This document shows, piece after piece, positions 17,579-27,821 of a DNA stretch of 43,990 nucleotides. This stretch comes from Bacteroides sp. UBA1317 (lineage in GTDB: Bacteria; Bacteroidota; Bacteroidia; Bacteroidales; Bacteroidaceae). The stretch covers positions 1 through 43,990 of the forward strand of contig DBTL01000069.1 in the NCBI GenBank assembly GCA_002307035.1. The letters run 5' to 3'. The notes under the pieces were generated by a model. It was not told where the DNA came from, did no database searches, and saw nothing but the letters and a program-made list of their open reading frames with translations. A program made the translations under genes and the position numbers. The stretch's first letter is position 1; each line of letters starts with the position of its first letter.

Positions 17579-18727
17579 TTACTTTAATATTTCAGCCAAT
17601 TTTTGCTCTAAGTCTCCTCCGCGCAAATCCTTACCAATAATCTTACCGTTAGGATCCAACAAGAAGTTAGTAGGTATAGCTGTGATACCATAATCACGAA
17701 CAACCGAACAATTCCATCCTGCCAAATCAGAGATTTGTTCCCAATGCAAGCCATCTGCCTCGATAGCCTTTCCCCATGCATCAGCTGACTGATCCAACGA
17801 CACACCCAATATCGTAAAGTTCTTATCCTTATAAAGATTATACGCTTTCACCACATTGGGATTTTCACGACGACAAGGACCACACCATGATGCCCAGAAA
17901 TCTACTAGTACATATTTACCTCTAAATGAAGTTAAGCTAACGACCTCTCCTTTACTGTTTTTACTTGAGAAATCAGGAGCTATAGCACCGATCTCAATGG
18001 AATGCGCTTCTTCCAGTTGTTTAGAATAAGCAATACCTGCAGCCGACTTTTGGACTTTGGTACTCAACGTATTAAACATCTTCAACGCTTTAGTTTTCTC
18101 TTGAACTGGATTTACAGAAGCACGAAGCCAATCAAGGCTTACTTGAGAATTTGAGTTTTTGTAGAAGTAATCTTCCGAGATTTTAGCTTTCTCATCCAGA
18201 ATTTTCATATACTCCTTCTTCAGTTCTTCTTGTTTAGCATTATCGTTATTCTTAGTTGCATCATCAAATTCTTTCTCCATAACAGATATTCTTTGATCAA
18301 AACCCTCCATCAAAGAGTTAAAAGCCTGCAATTGAACATTTGAAGGCGTCCCACTAATCTTTGCGCTTGCTAAATCCTCATTTCCGGAAACTTCAATGTG
18401 ACCATCCTCCAGATAAATAGAAATACCCTTAGACTTGGGATTTTTATAAAAGTCATGATTACCCGGTGCCATACATAAATAAGCTCTCTGCACATCAGCT
18501 GTTATTCCCTTAATCTGCAACGCATTATTAACAAATGCAACTGAATCGACCTTTACCTTACCTGACTCATCTTTATAGAATAAGAAAGCCTTGTATTCTG
18601 GTTGCACTTTGGACATCTTTATGCTAAGAGTAAAACCTGCTGCCTGCACACAAATTGAAATAGACGAAGCAACTAGCAAAAGAGCAAATTGCAACATGAT
18701 TTTCTTTTTTAAGACAAAATTCATCAT
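17579..18727 (-). CDS. DUF4369-TlpA thioredoxin-like lipidless exported protein
   Basis: 382 residues. The signal peptide ends near residue 30 (CVQAA), with no convincing lipobox. The N-terminal DUF4369 beta-domain (~32-130) leads to a charged helical linker (~135-235, coiled-coil-like, rich in E/K) and a C-terminal AhpC/TSA-TlpA thioredoxin fold (~245-382) with active site WASWCGPC (Cys282, Cys285) and a cis-Pro in GITAIPTNFLLD. Periplasmic thiol-disulfide exchange is the family role. Gaps of 4 bp to the protease and 37 bp to the second thioredoxin gene point to one transcript. The partner protein is unknown. Confidence 0.9.
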   Translation of the reverse strand: MMNFVLKKKIMLQFALLLVASSISICVQAAGFTLSIKMSKVQPEYKAFLFYKDESGKVKVDSVAFVNNALQIKGITADVQRAYLCMAPGNHDFYKNPKSKGISIYLEDGHIEVSGNEDLASAKISGTPSNVQLQAFNSLMEGFDQRISVMEKEFDDATKNNDNAKQEELKKEYMKILDEKAKISEDYFYKNSNSQVSLDWLRASVNPVQEKTKALKMFNTLSTKVQKSAAGIAYSKQLEEAHSIEIGAIAPDFSSKNSKGEVVSLTSFRGKYVLVDFWASWCGPCRRENPNVVKAYNLYKDKNFTILGVSLDQSADAWGKAIEADGLHWEQISDLAGWNCSVVRDYGITAIPTNFLLDPNGKIIGKDLRGGDLEQKLAEILK

Positions 18728-18764
18728 TTTTTCTTTTAAATTAAAGTGTAATTATTATAAAATA

Positions 18765-19298
18765 CTAGATATTATTTAGTGATAAAAGATAATCTAAAGT
18801 TTCCTTCTTTGAAGGTGCCGTCATCCTAATCTGAATAATTTTTCCAGTAGAATCAAGCAATATGAATCTTGGTATCGTAGCAATGTCAAAGACTTTTTCA
18901 AAATCATCATCAAGAACATTCCACTGTAAGCCTTTCATTTTCAAACCCGATAAAGCACCCTTCCATCTCCACAAACTCTTATCTAAAGATAGACTCAGAA
19001 AATAAATATTTTTATCTTTCATCTCATCCTCCAGAGATTCTAAGTAAGGCAATTCTTTGCGACAAGGATAGCACCACGAAGCCCAAACGTCAATAAAAAC
19101 ATAATGCCCCTTCAGAGAAGATATTGATATTTTGTTGTCTGCAGTATCTCTGAAAGCAAAATCCGGACATGCATCCCCCTGTTTTAATATCGACACCTTT
19201 TGTTCACCCACAAAATTAGCCATAGCATTCGACGTAAATAGACTAAGAAGGAATATTGCCAGCAAGGAATACATAAACTTTCGGTTCTTTTTAATCAT
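18765..19298 (-). CDS. TlpA-like thioredoxin, exported
   Basis: 177 residues. N-terminal hydrophobic signal (~9-27, ending NAMA), then a thioredoxin fold alone. Active site WASWCYPC (Cys76, Cys79) has Tyr-Pro between the cysteines rather than the Gly-Pro of its neighbour, which in this fold alters redox potential. The cis-Pro is in IATIPRFILLD. Probably a periplasmic, membrane-anchored or secreted oxidoreductase acting with the DUF4369-TlpA protein encoded 37 bp downstream. It follows the PKD-like lipoprotein gene by 21 bp. Confidence 0.88.
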   Translation of the reverse strand: MIKKNRKFMYSLLAIFLLSLFTSNAMANFVGEQKVSILKQGDACPDFAFRDTADNKISISSLKGHYVFIDVWASWCYPCRKELPYLESLEDEMKDKNIYFLSLSLDKSLWRWKGALSGLKMKGLQWNVLDDDFEKVFDIATIPRFILLDSTGKIIQIRMTAPSKKETLDYLLSLNNI

Positions 19299-19319
19299 AA
19301 CGTATTTTTGTTAATTAAA

Positions 19320-20924
19320 TTAGTAATATCTATATAAACTCTGTTCCCACGCATAAGTATATGGAGATGCATACATCATCGTTTTAATTTTCCCTTTACC
19401 TGTCAAAGCCTTACCGTAAAGAGTAAACGAATCTCCGGCAACGATATATTGATATATCCTATATGCAGAAGAAGCAGGTGTATAAGTAGCAATCAGCAAA
19501 CGACTGAATGATGTTATGTTCCCCGAATTGTACGTACACTCAACGAATTTCATATATGTAACTTCCTCATCTGAAGGAAAAGTAAGAACTCCTTCTTTCG
19601 CATCTTTTGCCTCTATCTTATATTCATTAACTTTATTGCCTGAAGCATAATAGAGGATTGGATGATTTTTATGTAGCGTGAGCACCTTGGCATCTTTCAA
19701 TGATGGAAACAGAGCATATGATATTGTGTCAGCATACATAATTGGACTGTATTTAGCATTACCAAGCTCTGATTGTTGAGGGTCTACCTGTGCTAAATCG
19801 AGTCCCAACAGAACGCATCTATCATTTCTGTTATTCTCATGAAAAAGAGCATAAGCCCGTTGTGCATATAAGGTGTCTGGATTCAAATTTCCATCAGTGT
19901 TTTCCATGAAAGAAAGACTTCCGTTCATGTTGTTAGACGAAATTCTGTATTCATCCGACAAATAAGTGTTTGGAAAATAAAACAGTTGTTGAGCTTTGGT
20001 GTGGACAACAGCAAAGGAAGAAGACTTATTGTCAAAAGCCATCATTTCCGAGCTAGATTTAGAAGATTCAGTTAAGTAAGGAGAAAGTTCATAATCACCA
20101 GAAATAGTGGATAGAAAAGCAGGCGCACCATATTGCATGATATGTGCTTTACCATTATTAACTAGAATGGATTGAATAGGGTTTGTAATTGCTCCCGAGA
20201 AATTCGGGGAATTAGCATCTGCCTGATCATAAAACAATCCCTCTGTTTCCATAAGAACATTTTCATTATCTATTTTATATGCCAGCATTGTCTTCTCACT
20301 AATCGGAATAAATATAGGAAGATACGAAGTATAATAACTACTTGAATTAGTTTTCCAACGATAATTAGAAGTAAAAAGCAAAGAGACAGGCTTGCCAATA
20401 AGAGTGCCTGTTTTTCCTGCAAAAATATCATTCATGGTGACTTCGACATTATCGTTATCATCCAAAATAAAAGCATCCATATCCGTGTTACCATCGCCTG
20501 TCTCTTTCAGCACATACCATCCACGCTGCGCCTTGCTGACAACTTGCGTAGACACTTTAGCCACAGACTTAATATGGGTATGAATATTCTCCACTTCCAA
20601 ACGAATAGTTAACACTCCCAGGCTATCAAGCAGATATGAGAGTACCTTTTCTCTAGAAAGCAACCTTAGAGAGGTGGAACTTTGTTTATACCAATAATAC
20701 TCAAATTGATCTTCATCAGTGTCTCCAGACTGAACCACAGGGGCAATTTTCAATGTATCGCCAACAAGCATCTGTTGCGACACAACACCAGATTCTGTCA
20801 TATTAGAGATATTTATCTCTGGATATGGATTATAAACGTCATCCCTTGCTGCATCACAAGAAGACAGCAGTAAAACAAAAACATAGAATAAACTTATGCT
20901 AAATAAAATATTTTTCATCATCAT
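19320..20924 (-). CDS. PKD-like family lipoprotein
   Basis: 534 residues. The signal peptide ends in the lipobox LLSSC with Cys23, so it is lipidated and probably surface exposed. A PKD-like immunoglobulin domain follows (~35-130: YPEINISN, VGDTLKIAPVV, FEYYWYKQSS, GVLTIRLEVEN). The rest (~135-534) is a series of beta-blades with repeated YY/F motifs. The Bacteroidetes family (PKD-like, PF16407 type) is typically encoded after a SusD and a DUF4843 gene, as here. It has no known enzymatic activity; a surface binding or lid function is inferred. It lies 8 bp after the DUF4843 gene. Confidence 0.8.
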   Translation of the reverse strand: MMMKNILFSISLFYVFVLLLSSCDAARDDVYNPYPEINISNMTESGVVSQQMLVGDTLKIAPVVQSGDTDEDQFEYYWYKQSSTSLRLLSREKVLSYLLDSLGVLTIRLEVENIHTHIKSVAKVSTQVVSKAQRGWYVLKETGDGNTDMDAFILDDNDNVEVTMNDIFAGKTGTLIGKPVSLLFTSNYRWKTNSSSYYTSYLPIFIPISEKTMLAYKIDNENVLMETEGLFYDQADANSPNFSGAITNPIQSILVNNGKAHIMQYGAPAFLSTISGDYELSPYLTESSKSSSEMMAFDNKSSSFAVVHTKAQQLFYFPNTYLSDEYRISSNNMNGSLSFMENTDGNLNPDTLYAQRAYALFHENNRNDRCVLLGLDLAQVDPQQSELGNAKYSPIMYADTISYALFPSLKDAKVLTLHKNHPILYYASGNKVNEYKIEAKDAKEGVLTFPSDEEVTYMKFVECTYNSGNITSFSRLLIATYTPASSAYRIYQYIVAGDSFTLYGKALTGKGKIKTMMYASPYTYAWEQSLYRYY

Positions 20925-20932
20925 TCATTTTT

Positions 20933-21736
20933 TTAATATGCAGGAAATTCCACTAAAGTTCCATCCTTTTCTGCCAACTTACCTAATCCTCTATTCTCTC
21001 TATCAAGATTTTCTTCCTTCAATTCGTTACGGAACTTATACAGATAATAATATTTTATGTATTCATCACTAGATATATCTTCAATAAAGTTATAATCCCA
21101 CTTTTGATTTGAATGACGAACAATGAAATCATGCTTCGAATAGCCATAATTACCTAAAAAGAAACCATAGTCAAGCCAATTTTTAGGCTGTGACAACCTA
21201 TCGGAAATATAAATAACAACAGAAGTATGATTTACATCAGTATCCTCACGCTTATCCGTCGCTTTTATATCTTCAGTATCAACCAATCTAATCGTCAATC
21301 GATACATCTCTTCTTTCAATGAAGCGTCTCTAAGTAGAATGATGGGAATAGAATCCAGAAGTTTACCAGAATGAAACGTTAACAGTTTTTTCATTTCATC
21401 ACTATCAAAAGGAACATAATGCACCCCGGCAACAGCTTCTTTACCAGCACTAAGAAAACCATCTTGTGCCGTATTAAAAAATGCACGAAGCATAACCTGA
21501 CAATCCTTACTAGGTACCATAGCCCTTGCTACAAGAGGCAGATAAATCGTGTCTCTCAGTACATTCGCCTTTTTATAATAGAAGAGTACTTCATGAGATT
21601 GCAATATCTGATTGCCATCATCATCACCAAAAAAATCAACATAAGGCTCCCCTGTATATTCACCAAGACTTACTTTTTCACAAGAGTATAAAGCTCCCAA
21701 AAAAATTGAGAATAATATATATATACATTTTTTCAT
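20933..21736 (-). CDS. DUF4843 lipoprotein
   Basis: 267 residues. Lipoprotein signal with Cys19 (LYSCEKVS), then a predicted beta-sandwich typical of DUF4843: the early GEPYVDFFGDD segment, AGVHYVPFDS in the middle, and an MYRLTIRLVDTEDIKA strand. The C-terminal quarter is rich in charged and aromatic residues (KYYYLYKFRNELKEENL). The family is found next to SusCD/PKD-like/TlpA genes in many Bacteroidetes; biochemical function is not established to my knowledge. Co-transcribed (11 bp after SusD, 8 bp before the PKD-like gene). Confidence 0.82.
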   Translation of the reverse strand: MKKCIYILFSIFLGALYSCEKVSLGEYTGEPYVDFFGDDDGNQILQSHEVLFYYKKANVLRDTIYLPLVARAMVPSKDCQVMLRAFFNTAQDGFLSAGKEAVAGVHYVPFDSDEMKKLLTFHSGKLLDSIPIILLRDASLKEEMYRLTIRLVDTEDIKATDKREDTDVNHTSVVIYISDRLSQPKNWLDYGFFLGNYGYSKHDFIVRHSNQKWDYNFIEDISSDEYIKYYYLYKFRNELKEENLDRENRGLGKLAEKDGTLVEFPAY

Positions 21737-21747
21737 AACTGAACTTA

Positions 21748-23184
21748 TTATTTATAATTACCTAATTCATCCGCAGGAATAGGTAGAATGTAGTTAGATT
21801 CATTCATTGACATGTTGCTCATTAAAAGTACAGGCCAGTCCAATCTTTTATAGGCAAAGAAACTTTGTCCTTCGGACCAAAACTCTTTTATATATTCTTT
21901 CAGAACTAAGAGATTTCTGTTAGAATCAGTCAATGGAGTATAAGCAGCTTCTCTTGCTGCTCTAAAAGTTGCATAGTATTGATTCGCCTCGCTAAGTGGA
22001 GCCGTCTCAATCAGAATTAAGAACATCTCAGACAATCGAATCAAAGGTATAGATTTGGGACTCGAATAGTCTGTTGTAGTCATACTTGTATATTTCTTTG
22101 TACCCCAAACTGTTGCTCCAAATGAATATGAATACGTAGATATAAACAGAGATTGCCTCAAGTCAGACTGGTATTCATACAACTTAGCATTTATGTTAGT
22201 TTGAGAATTGACTAAGGAAGCATAACGTCCAATGAAAGCCAAATTATTGTCATAACTACTAAATTCTGTTATAGACAGCCCGAAAAGATGCTCTGAGAAA
22301 AAGACATAATTTGTCGAAGAGAAATCTTGTCTGCTTCCAAGAGTAAATTTGGATAATCCATTGAGATTCTTAGCATCAAGAACTTCTTTCGCATAATCAT
22401 AAGCTTTCTGCTTATCTCCAATCCACAAATTAAACCGAGCCAACAATCCTTTTACAGCATAAATATTGCAGCGTTTTTGTCTCGAATACCAAAACAAAGT
22501 AGAATAATCACTCTGACTAGCCCAAGTTGTGTTCATCTCTGAATTGCTGTGTTTGAGTAATGGATCAACGTCCAACAGTAACTCCTCCGCACGTAGTAGA
22601 TCTGTACTTATTTTGCTTACATATTTGTCATAGCTTATATATTCATATGGATCAGTAGAAACAACCGAAACATAAGGAAGATATAAGGAAGAAGCATTAA
22701 CAGCTGTAGGTACAGGCCCCCATAAACGCAAAAGTTCAAAATGCATATAAGCTCTAATAGCAAGGGCTTCTCCTTCAATATCTTTAGCCATTTGTTCTGA
22801 AAGAACATTTTGCACTTTCAGGGCTTCAAGCAATACATTAGCATTTGCAATTACTTTATAATAACTTAGAAAAACAGATCCCAAAACGTTATCTACGTCC
22901 GTTTTGGCATAATCATGCTTATAAAGGTAATAGGCTATACTCGTTCCTTCATTAATCATATAATTATTAGCCATATTTTCAATGTTCCCCCCAACCATGA
23001 AATTGCTTGGTTTGTATATATTTTGCATTTCAAGATAAAGGCCGATAAGAGCATCAGAGTAACCGGATTCACTTTCAAATATTTTATCTTTAGAGCTTAA
23101 AGCTTTAGGCTCCACTGTGAGCCAATCGTCGCAAGAAGTACAAAAAGGAAGAATTCCCAAAATTAGATATATTATTTTTTTCAT
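21748..23184 (-). CDS. SusD/RagB-type lipoprotein of the ECF locus
   Basis: 478 residues, shorter than the other SusD proteins here (637-703). Lipobox Cys is probably Cys18 (CTSCDDWLTVEP). SusD-type features include KDIEGEALAIRAYMHFELLRLWGPVP (~132-157) and the C-terminal LIRLSEMFLILIETAP. It should cap the STN-type SusC encoded 16 bp upstream. Shorter SusD proteins like this resemble RagB-like members, which in Porphyromonas handle peptides. This and the protease/thioredoxin neighbours argue against a simple glycan role, but the ligand is not known. Confidence 0.9.
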   Translation of the reverse strand: MKKIIYLILGILPFCTSCDDWLTVEPKALSSKDKIFESESGYSDALIGLYLEMQNIYKPSNFMVGGNIENMANNYMINEGTSIAYYLYKHDYAKTDVDNVLGSVFLSYYKVIANANVLLEALKVQNVLSEQMAKDIEGEALAIRAYMHFELLRLWGPVPTAVNASSLYLPYVSVVSTDPYEYISYDKYVSKISTDLLRAEELLLDVDPLLKHSNSEMNTTWASQSDYSTLFWYSRQKRCNIYAVKGLLARFNLWIGDKQKAYDYAKEVLDAKNLNGLSKFTLGSRQDFSSTNYVFFSEHLFGLSITEFSSYDNNLAFIGRYASLVNSQTNINAKLYEYQSDLRQSLFISTYSYSFGATVWGTKKYTSMTTTDYSSPKSIPLIRLSEMFLILIETAPLSEANQYYATFRAAREAAYTPLTDSNRNLLVLKEYIKEFWSEGQSFFAYKRLDWPVLLMSNMSMNESNYILPIPADELGNYK

Positions 23185-23200
23185 TTTTCGCCTTATTTAG

Positions 23201-26200
23201 TTAGAATGTGCATGTTAACGAGAAAGTCGGTTTAATGGAATATGGATAATCCGTACCACGCTGCATTTCAATATTCGACCAATAGAATAGATCAGACATA
23301 GAAGTAACAAAAGATAATCTTTCCATATTAAACCTTTTAATCCAATTGCGTGGAAAGTCATAACTCAAATTCACGTTACTCAGAGTAAGAGTCTTTTCAG
23401 TAAAGACGAAACGATTATTTGGATTTGTACTATCTGTACTTTTTATACTCTTAAATCCAGTAATATCACCAGGCTTCTGCCAACGAGTAACAAGTACTCG
23501 ACGATCCGAATTGTTCTTTGCAACGCTATTCTCCACATTCAACAATGTCAGATTCAATTTTTTAGCGCCTAATCGGAAACCAAATATAAAGTCTAAATTA
23601 AGCCCGCGCCAATGCAGCGAAGAACCTATACGCCCGTTTATTTTAGGCTGACTACTTCCTACGCTAATTTTTTTTAAGTCAGCATGAGAAGTGGTTACTG
23701 TGCCATCATCATTTAGATAAAGAACTTCACCTGATTGCGGGTCAACCCCCGGAGATTGAAGCACATAAAGATCATCTACCGAATGGCCTTCTCGGTATTC
23801 ACTAATGGTTCCTCCACTATAGTTTTGTCCTGAGTAGAGTTCATTAGCTCTCTTTATAGCATCAGAGAGTTTCACTAAAACATTCTTATTATGCGAAAGC
23901 CCTCCTCGAAGATACAAGTTCAGAGTATTATTCATCGCCTTCAGGACTAAAACACTAGCCTGCATATCATATCCGGTATTACGTATTAATCCAATATTTT
24001 CTTTATAGGAACTATAGCCATGAGATAAAGACAAATAAGAATCCGTAAGTAAATTATCGGTACTCTTACGATAGAAATTAGCATTTATCATAAGACGATT
24101 ATTAAATAAAGACAAATCGATTCCCCAATTATGCTGAATCGTATTTTGCCATTTAAGATTTGGATTCCCATATCCAAGTATAGAAGCTCCTATCAATCCT
24201 GTATATTGACTAGTTGTATTATATTCATAAGTGGTAAGTGCTTGATAAGGTTCAAAACTCAATGAGCCCGTCACTCCATACGAATAGCGAAATTTGCCAG
24301 AGTTTATAAAAGGAAATATCTTTTTGACAAATTTTTCACTCCCAAATGCCCATCCCAACCCTAAAGAATAGAACGGAGCATATCGACTTAAAGAGCCAAA
24401 AGAAGAAGCACCATCAACACGATAGGAAGCATCAAAGAAATAACGACCAGCATAATTATAATTAAAAGTACCCGTAAGCCCCACACTTCTTACTGTCGAC
24501 TCCGTTGTAGAAGGTTTTTCTCCATAATAACTAATTCCATTGGATATATCCGTCATCTGATCATTTACAAAACCTCTAACCTGAACAATTGTTGAATTTG
24601 TCTGAGTTTCCATTAGTTGTCCATTCACACCAAAAAACAAAGAATGCTCTCCCAGAATCTTAGCGTAACTGGTAGTCAATGAAAATTGATAAGAGCTTTG
24701 TTCATCTCTCTTTTGGTAATAACTTCCAGCAGAAGTTGCCTCCGCATTCAATTGCAAATAAGATGATTGCTTAGGTGAAGTAAATTGATCCGTTCCTCCT
24801 TTCTGATTAGTAAAGCCGATGCTAAGATTCAAGCGCAAATCTTTCATGATATCTAAATCAAGCATTGTTGTATTTCGGATATTAGTATAATCATTAGTAG
24901 AAAAGCTTGTTTGTGCAGCGTCGTACAAAGGGTTGTAGAGCAAAGAAGATCCAAAAGTCGTATAAGACACAAAAGGCTCACCATTATCGTCATAAGGGCG
25001 TAGATAGGGGTTCATAGTAACATATTTAGCAAAGAGACCATAAGGGCTCGATTCTCCTTTGTTAATACCTAAGTTCAAATTATTGGTAAATCTTACTTTT
25101 TTCAATAAATAGCTAATAGTCATACCACCATTAACATTATCTCTCTTTGAGCCTTTCATAGCACCGGTAAGTTGATTATAAGACATATTTAAAATATATC
25201 TGAATTGATCATTCCCACCGCCAATGTCTATTTTATGATATTGACCGACACCCGTTTGCACTGGCTTATGAATCCAATCCGTATTGACTCCTGCGTTAGC
25301 AGACGTAAGATTATCATTATAGAGCTCATTCAATTTCAATTGCGTGGTAAAGTCTGTACTCGTATACAAATCTGCTATTTTTTCGAGTTCAAGCTTTTCA
25401 AATGAATTCATTAAATTGTAACTAGATAAATCTGGAATTTCAAGATTGAGCCCCGCAGTGTATGACACGCGAAGTTTACCTGTTTCAGGTTTTACTGAAG
25501 TTATTACAACCACCCCATTTGAACCACGAGATCCATAAATAGCTGTAGCACTTGCATCTTTCAATATAACTACAGACTCCACATCCGCCTGATTCATATC
25601 CATTACACGCTCTGAAGTCACCTCAAATCCATCCAAGATAAATAAAGGTAAGTTTCTGACGTTACGAACATTCGTTTGCAATTCCTGCACAGAACCGATG
25701 CTTGCAGTACCTCTGATCTCAATATTAAGGCTTGCATTTGGATTCGATCCGGTAGCATTTTGTTCTTGCACATCAAAAGAGGGATCGATATGAGAAATAG
25801 TTTGAAGCAAATTCCTATTACCAGAAGCTTTAATCTCCTCCTTGGAAATAATTGTTGCAGCTCCGGTAAAACTAACTTTAGGCTTATTAAAAATACCGGT
25901 AACCACTACTTCTGTTAATTGATTATCGGATCTAAGCTGAAATTTATAATCAAACTTCCCTGTTTTAAACTTCAATATTTCCTTCTCATAGCCGATATAA
26001 GATGCCGATATTGATTCTTCATTTCCACCAGCTATAAACGAAAAAGTTCCTTCTGAATTAGTTATGGCATAAAGATCTCGATCATTACGTCTCTTAACAA
26101 TAATTGTTGACCCAATCAGAGGTTCTCCACGATCATCAAGAACAACTCCTCGAACATATCCATTATCTGTTTTTTGTTTCAATCGAATGACAACAATATC

Positions 26201-26488
26201 ATTCTTCACAACATACTCATACCCTCTGGATGCTAATACTTTATTCAAAACAGAATTCCATTTTTCGTTTTTTACTTCAACAGAAATGTAAGGAACTCCA
26301 CGAAATGTCTCTGCATTATACAAGAAATTCAGTTCAGTCTGTTTTTTCATGGCATCTAGAAAAACCTCCATCGAAACATTAGTCAATTTTAACGTTATTT
26401 TTCTATCGTGCGGAGGTACACTAATGAAAGCCTTCGCGCCAAAGCTCAATGTCAAAAATAGCAGTAACAAAAATCGTTTTTTTCTCAT
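23201..26488 (-). CDS. STN-domain SusC/RagA TonB-dependent transporter of the ECF locus
   Basis: 1095 residues, outer membrane. Signal peptide to ~20. A secretin/TonB N-terminal (STN) domain spans ~30-102 (KITLKLTNVSMEVFLDAMKK onward). A carboxypeptidase-regulatory-like domain lies at ~112-195, the TonB box TEVVVTG near 200, and the plug contains VVILKDASATAIYGSRGSNGV. The barrel follows. STN domains in TonB-dependent transducers contact a FecR anti-sigma factor, which is encoded 39 bp upstream. This gives a surface-signalling circuit (ligand, transporter, FecR, ECF sigma). Only this SusC of the four has STN. The substrate is unknown. Confidence 0.93.
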   Translation of the reverse strand: MRKKRFLLLLFLTLSFGAKAFISVPPHDRKITLKLTNVSMEVFLDAMKKQTELNFLYNAETFRGVPYISVEVKNEKWNSVLNKVLASRGYEYVVKNDIVVIRLKQKTDNGYVRGVVLDDRGEPLIGSTIIVKRRNDRDLYAITNSEGTFSFIAGGNEESISASYIGYEKEILKFKTGKFDYKFQLRSDNQLTEVVVTGIFNKPKVSFTGAATIISKEEIKASGNRNLLQTISHIDPSFDVQEQNATGSNPNASLNIEIRGTASIGSVQELQTNVRNVRNLPLFILDGFEVTSERVMDMNQADVESVVILKDASATAIYGSRGSNGVVVITSVKPETGKLRVSYTAGLNLEIPDLSSYNLMNSFEKLELEKIADLYTSTDFTTQLKLNELYNDNLTSANAGVNTDWIHKPVQTGVGQYHKIDIGGGNDQFRYILNMSYNQLTGAMKGSKRDNVNGGMTISYLLKKVRFTNNLNLGINKGESSPYGLFAKYVTMNPYLRPYDDNGEPFVSYTTFGSSLLYNPLYDAAQTSFSTNDYTNIRNTTMLDLDIMKDLRLNLSIGFTNQKGGTDQFTSPKQSSYLQLNAEATSAGSYYQKRDEQSSYQFSLTTSYAKILGEHSLFFGVNGQLMETQTNSTIVQVRGFVNDQMTDISNGISYYGEKPSTTESTVRSVGLTGTFNYNYAGRYFFDASYRVDGASSFGSLSRYAPFYSLGLGWAFGSEKFVKKIFPFINSGKFRYSYGVTGSLSFEPYQALTTYEYNTTSQYTGLIGASILGYGNPNLKWQNTIQHNWGIDLSLFNNRLMINANFYRKSTDNLLTDSYLSLSHGYSSYKENIGLIRNTGYDMQASVLVLKAMNNTLNLYLRGGLSHNKNVLVKLSDAIKRANELYSGQNYSGGTISEYREGHSVDDLYVLQSPGVDPQSGEVLYLNDDGTVTTSHADLKKISVGSSQPKINGRIGSSLHWRGLNLDFIFGFRLGAKKLNLTLLNVENSVAKNNSDRRVLVTRWQKPGDITGFKSIKSTDSTNPNNRFVFTEKTLTLSNVNLSYDFPRNWIKRFNMERLSFVTSMSDLFYWSNIEMQRGTDYPYSIKPTFSLTCTF

Positions 26489-26527
26489 AGATTTATTCTT
26501 TATAAAATTAGTCAGACAAAAAAATAC

Positions 26528-27727
26528 TTACTCTCGATATATCAATATATTCTTTCCATTTACTTTATAAGTTAAGTCTCCCGTCAATACAAGTGCATCA
26601 AGAAAAGCATTAATATTATCATATCGTTTGACGTTTCCGGTATAACTAATATTTTCAAGTGCCTCTTCTTCATAATATACATGGACATCATACCATCGCG
26701 AAAATATATCCATTATTTCTTTCAAAGTTTTATTATTGAAGGTGTATTTTCCGGTAGCCCATCCGACATACTCTTCCACATCCACTGTTTTTTTCTCCAT
26801 GCCTTCTGCTGAAACAATCGCCTGTTCTCCCGGATTTAAAAACAATTCTTTAGTACCATTGGTGAAGCTGATCTTACCTCTCACTAGTGTTGCATATACT
26901 TGTTCACCTTTGTAAGCATGCACATTGAAAGCTGTACCATAAACAGTAATATTGCCATAGCGTGTTTGAACAATAAATTTACGATTTTCATCATGTGCCA
27001 CCTCAAAATATCCTTCGCCTTCGAGAGCTACCATACGCTGCTTTTGGATAAACTTAACTGGATAGGTTAATTTAGAGCCAGCATTTAAATGAACAACAGT
27101 ACCATCAGAAAGAATAACAGTATTCTCTCCTCCTCTCGGAATAATCAATTTGTTTGATTCTGCCACCAAATCATCGGCCATTTGCCTAGAAGAAGTGTTT
27201 GCAACAGTATCTTGATAAGATAGCACTCCACTTTTATAACTGACCTGAACTCCATTTACCGATAGATTTAGATTTTTCTTACCTACATTTATCACTCTGC
27301 CATCAGGTAGCAAAATATCGGCTTTGGCAACTCCGGGAGCAACGCAAGCCACAGTCGGAGAAGTTTTCTCATTAACCCGGTAGGAATTTGTCAGCCAAAA
27401 AGAGATGCCCGCCACTAACACAAAAACGGCAGCGACAGTGTGCCATCGCCAAATGAGATCTATTGGCCTCTTTAGCAGTTTCTCATTACAACCAATATGT
27501 GCCAGAAAACGCTTGTAAGCCTGCTTTGAAGAATAGCGTTTATAGTCACTCAACGCATCTTTCACCACCTCTCTTTTCTGGAGTTCTTCATACACTTTCC
27601 GCAATTCAGGATTCTCCTCAAACAGATCTTGTAAACGATCTGTTTCGGTTGCATCAACTTCTTCTAAAAGATGTCTTCTAATAACAGAAGCATCATCATA
27701 GACATTTCCTTCTTTAATTTTAATCAT
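26528..27727 (-). CDS. FecR-family anti-sigma factor
   Basis: 399 residues. Cytoplasmic N-terminal helical segment (~1-92), one transmembrane helix (~95-113, VAAVFVLVAGISFWL), a periplasmic FecR domain (~185-295, e.g. RGGENTVILSDGTVVHLNAG and EGEGYFEVAHDENRKF) and a C-terminal DUF4974 domain (~320-399, YTFNNKTLKEIMDIFSRWYD). It would hold the sigma factor inactive until the STN domain of the transporter signals. There is a 251-bp gap to the sigma gene upstream, unusually long for a sigma/anti-sigma pair, and that gap holds a terminator-like hairpin. Confidence 0.93.
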   Translation of the reverse strand: MIKIKEGNVYDDASVIRRHLLEEVDATETDRLQDLFEENPELRKVYEELQKREVVKDALSDYKRYSSKQAYKRFLAHIGCNEKLLKRPIDLIWRWHTVAAVFVLVAGISFWLTNSYRVNEKTSPTVACVAPGVAKADILLPDGRVINVGKKNLNLSVNGVQVSYKSGVLSYQDTVANTSSRQMADDLVAESNKLIIPRGGENTVILSDGTVVHLNAGSKLTYPVKFIQKQRMVALEGEGYFEVAHDENRKFIVQTRYGNITVYGTAFNVHAYKGEQVYATLVRGKISFTNGTKELFLNPGEQAIVSAEGMEKKTVDVEEYVGWATGKYTFNNKTLKEIMDIFSRWYDVHVYYEEEALENISYTGNVKRYDNINAFLDALVLTGDLTYKVNGKNILIYRE

Positions 27728-27795
27728 TGCAATTAGAACTATGTTTGACGTTACATTATATTAAATACACGAGCAGAATAAACGGGTGACAAAAA

Positions 27796-27821
27796 GATGT
27801 CTTATTTTTAAATAAAACATC
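27796..27821 (-). terminator. Hairpin between sigma and fecR genes
   Basis: Inverted repeat with 10 of 11 pairs (27796-27806 with 27811-27821), 4-nt loop. On the minus strand it is followed by CTTTTTGTC, like a weak terminator or attenuator. It would limit read-through from the sigma gene into fecR and the transporter operon. Nothing else is recognisable in 27728-27978. Confidence 0.5.
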